The notes beneath the pieces are model-generated. The model saw nothing but the letters and a program-made list of their open reading frames with translations. It was not told the DNA's origin and did not search any database. Source: Macrotrachela quadricornifera (Eukaryota > Rotifera > Eurotatoria > Philodinida > Philodinidae). Taken from it: a stretch of DNA of 64,000 nucleotides. This document shows, one piece after another, positions 62,141 to 64,000 of this stretch; the stretch's first letter is position 1; every line of letters begins with the position of its first letter. Made by a program: the position numbers and the translations under genes. The stretch is from the NCBI GenBank assembly GCA_022393335.1, contig JAJEKB010021643.1, forward strand, positions 186,001-250,000, in the 5' to 3' direction.

Positions 62141-64000
62141 TTAAATTAATAACGTTTTTCTAAGTACTAATAGAAGATTAAAATCTTTTACTAATCTTCA
62201 AATAAACGTAAAAAAGCTTAGCAATAATAAATAAAACATAGCTTATGAGTAGAAAATTGATTTTTTCTCTTTTTTTTTTATTATCAATTTAATTAAAATT
62301 AGAATTTATTTAAAAAATACTTTTTCGCTTTTTTTTCTCCTTTCGAAAGATGAAACGCAATACGAATAGATATGGTTATTTCATGGTTTGATGATGCATA
62401 GAGACAAGCAAAACAGAACAGACTGAATTTTAACTTGACACATTTCATGGTAGAAGGAGGAGAAGGTGAAAACGTATATGATTTGACTGTTACTATAAAA
62501 TGCATAAAAAAAAAATATGTTTGTTTCTTAACTATTCAATATGAAAATGATATATTTATTTAAATGATATATATATATATATATGTATGAATAGATTTTT
62601 CAGCGTGAAGCCAATTATTTGTTCATTTGATTAACCATTTGAATTTACAATTATTAATTCTCATGGTTTCTTATTTAAAATGAAATTATAATATACTAGA
62701 GAAAAATAAACATTGATTTTTTTTCTTTTTGATTATCTACTTAATAATAAATGTGATTTATGATGTGATACTAAAGAAGTCACCTTTTCTTTTTTTCATA
62801 TATATATATATATATATACTTACCTTAATTCATCAAATGTTGTTTTGATTATATAGTAAGATGAAGATCTGCAAACAAGATCAGGTAAAGAGAGAGAGAG
62901 AGAAAGAAGGAGAAGGTGTTGTATATTACTCTTTGATGAAGAACAAAAAAAAAAACACACTCTTACTTGTAAGTAAGAAATAGGCTACTTCTTTTCTTCT
63001 ATTGGATGTCATCATTCATTCCTTGGTCGGTTGTCGACGAACCGAGTCGAAAGAGGAAGAAAAGAAGAAAAAAAAAACGCAAGTAAAGAACGATCAAATG
63101 CATATAAAATGATAATACGAAAAAGAAATCAACCAACCAAATAATAGAGTAAAATAGTTTCTTTTCTTTATTTTTTTTTTGTTATTATTATCAATATAGA
63201 CATAGAACAAAAAAATAGAAGAAGAAAAGTATAAGGAATTCCACTGAATACATATAATATATTAGAAATTCTTGTGTTCTTTCAATATGTATAATATTAT
63301 CTTTTATTCTCATGAGATTTGTTACTATTGAATTCATAAAATAAATCTTATGTATATATATATATATATTTTTATTATTATCATCATTAATTTATGAATT
63401 AGTCTAAGAAAAGACAATAAGTAAATCTGGTTTGTAGTAGAATTTGTTTATTAGGATAGAAGAAAAAAAAAAGTTTTTCTTTAATTAACAGAGAATACCA
63501 GACATCATATATATAAATAAATAAACAGAAGACAAGATGTGTTAGATTCATCACCATCATAATTTTAGTATTTAATTATTACTTGATATTGGTATGTATA
63601 TGACAGGTATTAGTTAATAAGAAAAGTCAAATCAAATGTCATGTATTTTTTTGTTGTTGATATTAATAAAAATATTATGAATTACAATATATACACATAT
63701 GTTTCGGACATTTATATTAAGAACAAAGAGAAGAATTAATATATATATAATTATAACAAGTGAAAGAATAATTGTAATTATTCTAACAGGCAAACACATT
63801 TTCTTTGATTTATTTATTTTTTTTTTGTTTATTATGTTTAAATAAAAATTATGATTATTCGACACTTATCATCATCATCATCAAAAAAGAAAGCCTCAAG
63901 ATATATAAATCCCGATGTTATTAAACATTCGCTTTTTATTTTTCGTAGATATATGTTTTTTAAAAACATAGATGATGTAAGTTGGCATCTGCTAAAATAT
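62141..64000. other. Upstream region of LHX1/5, microsatellites
   Basis: No coding gene supported. Contains (AT)n runs at about 62568-62584, 62800-62818 and 63354-63370, a (GA)n run near 62888-62902, and an (ATC)n tract near 63870-63882. A 77-codon minus-strand frame at 63632-63865 encodes a hydrophobic Ile-rich stretch; AT-rich DNA readily gives this by chance, so I do not call it a gene. Confidence 0.5.

Noticed and set aside
63632..63865. A 77-residue hydrophobic protein
   Set aside because: Ile/Leu/Asn-rich frame expected by chance in such AT-rich DNA; no signal, splice site or similarity to support it.

Overview
The window looks like nuclear DNA from a bdelloid rotifer. It is strongly AT-rich, has very short introns (mostly about 50-80 bp, GT-AG), a member of the F-box/LRR family expanded in bdelloids, animal genes (LHX1/5, EXOSC9, MCCC1, FCF1, TMEM208, N6AMT1) next to genes of bacterial appearance (GH116 glycosidase, a secreted domain protein), and many small DNA-transposon remnants. 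The bdelloid assignment is inference; a metazoan nuclear genome is certain. A run of 10 N at 24125-24134 marks a scaffold gap.

The window has two halves. From 1 to about 43.5 kb it holds few intact genes and many decayed ones: a PA28 (PSME) proteasome-activator remnant, an eRF3 copy with a ruined G1 motif, a PDZ gene with two stops, an aquaglyceroporin with NPA changed to NLA, a BEN-like gene cut by a repeat, an ACP6-like phosphatase remnant, a BTB-BACK remnant, a raw-like gene, a MAM gene and a bacterial-like secreted protein with one stop. Nearly all premature stops are TGA (often where Trp is expected) or TAA, as expected from G:C to A:T changes. Only the F-box gene, a small RRM/coiled-coil gene and perhaps the Ig gene look intact here. 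Between them lie nested foldback and TIR elements: two with clear 8-bp target duplications (1228-2080 and 28225-29141), a TA-flanked family present twice (12262-17252 and 38971-39409), and several palindromic units.

From 44 to 62 kb the window is gene-dense and mostly intact: a divergent homeobox gene, FCF1 (pre-rRNA processing), MCCC1 (leucine catabolism), a single-pass membrane protein rich in tyrosine motifs, TMEM208 (ER targeting/SND pathway), a GH116 beta-glucosidase, EXOSC9 (RNA exosome), a broken PC4/SUB1 copy, N6AMT1 (eRF1 methyltransferase) and the LIM-homeobox gene LHX1/5. All but the homeobox gene lie on the minus strand. Their Trp codons are TGG and none has an internal stop, which argues against a variant genetic code. 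A piggyBac remnant with TTAA ends (58048-58474) sits between N6AMT1 and LHX1/5.

The genes do not form one pathway. The main signal is an abrupt change from decayed, transposon-loaded DNA to intact gene-rich DNA near 43.5-44 kb, as might be seen when one homeologous copy erodes in a degenerate tetraploid.
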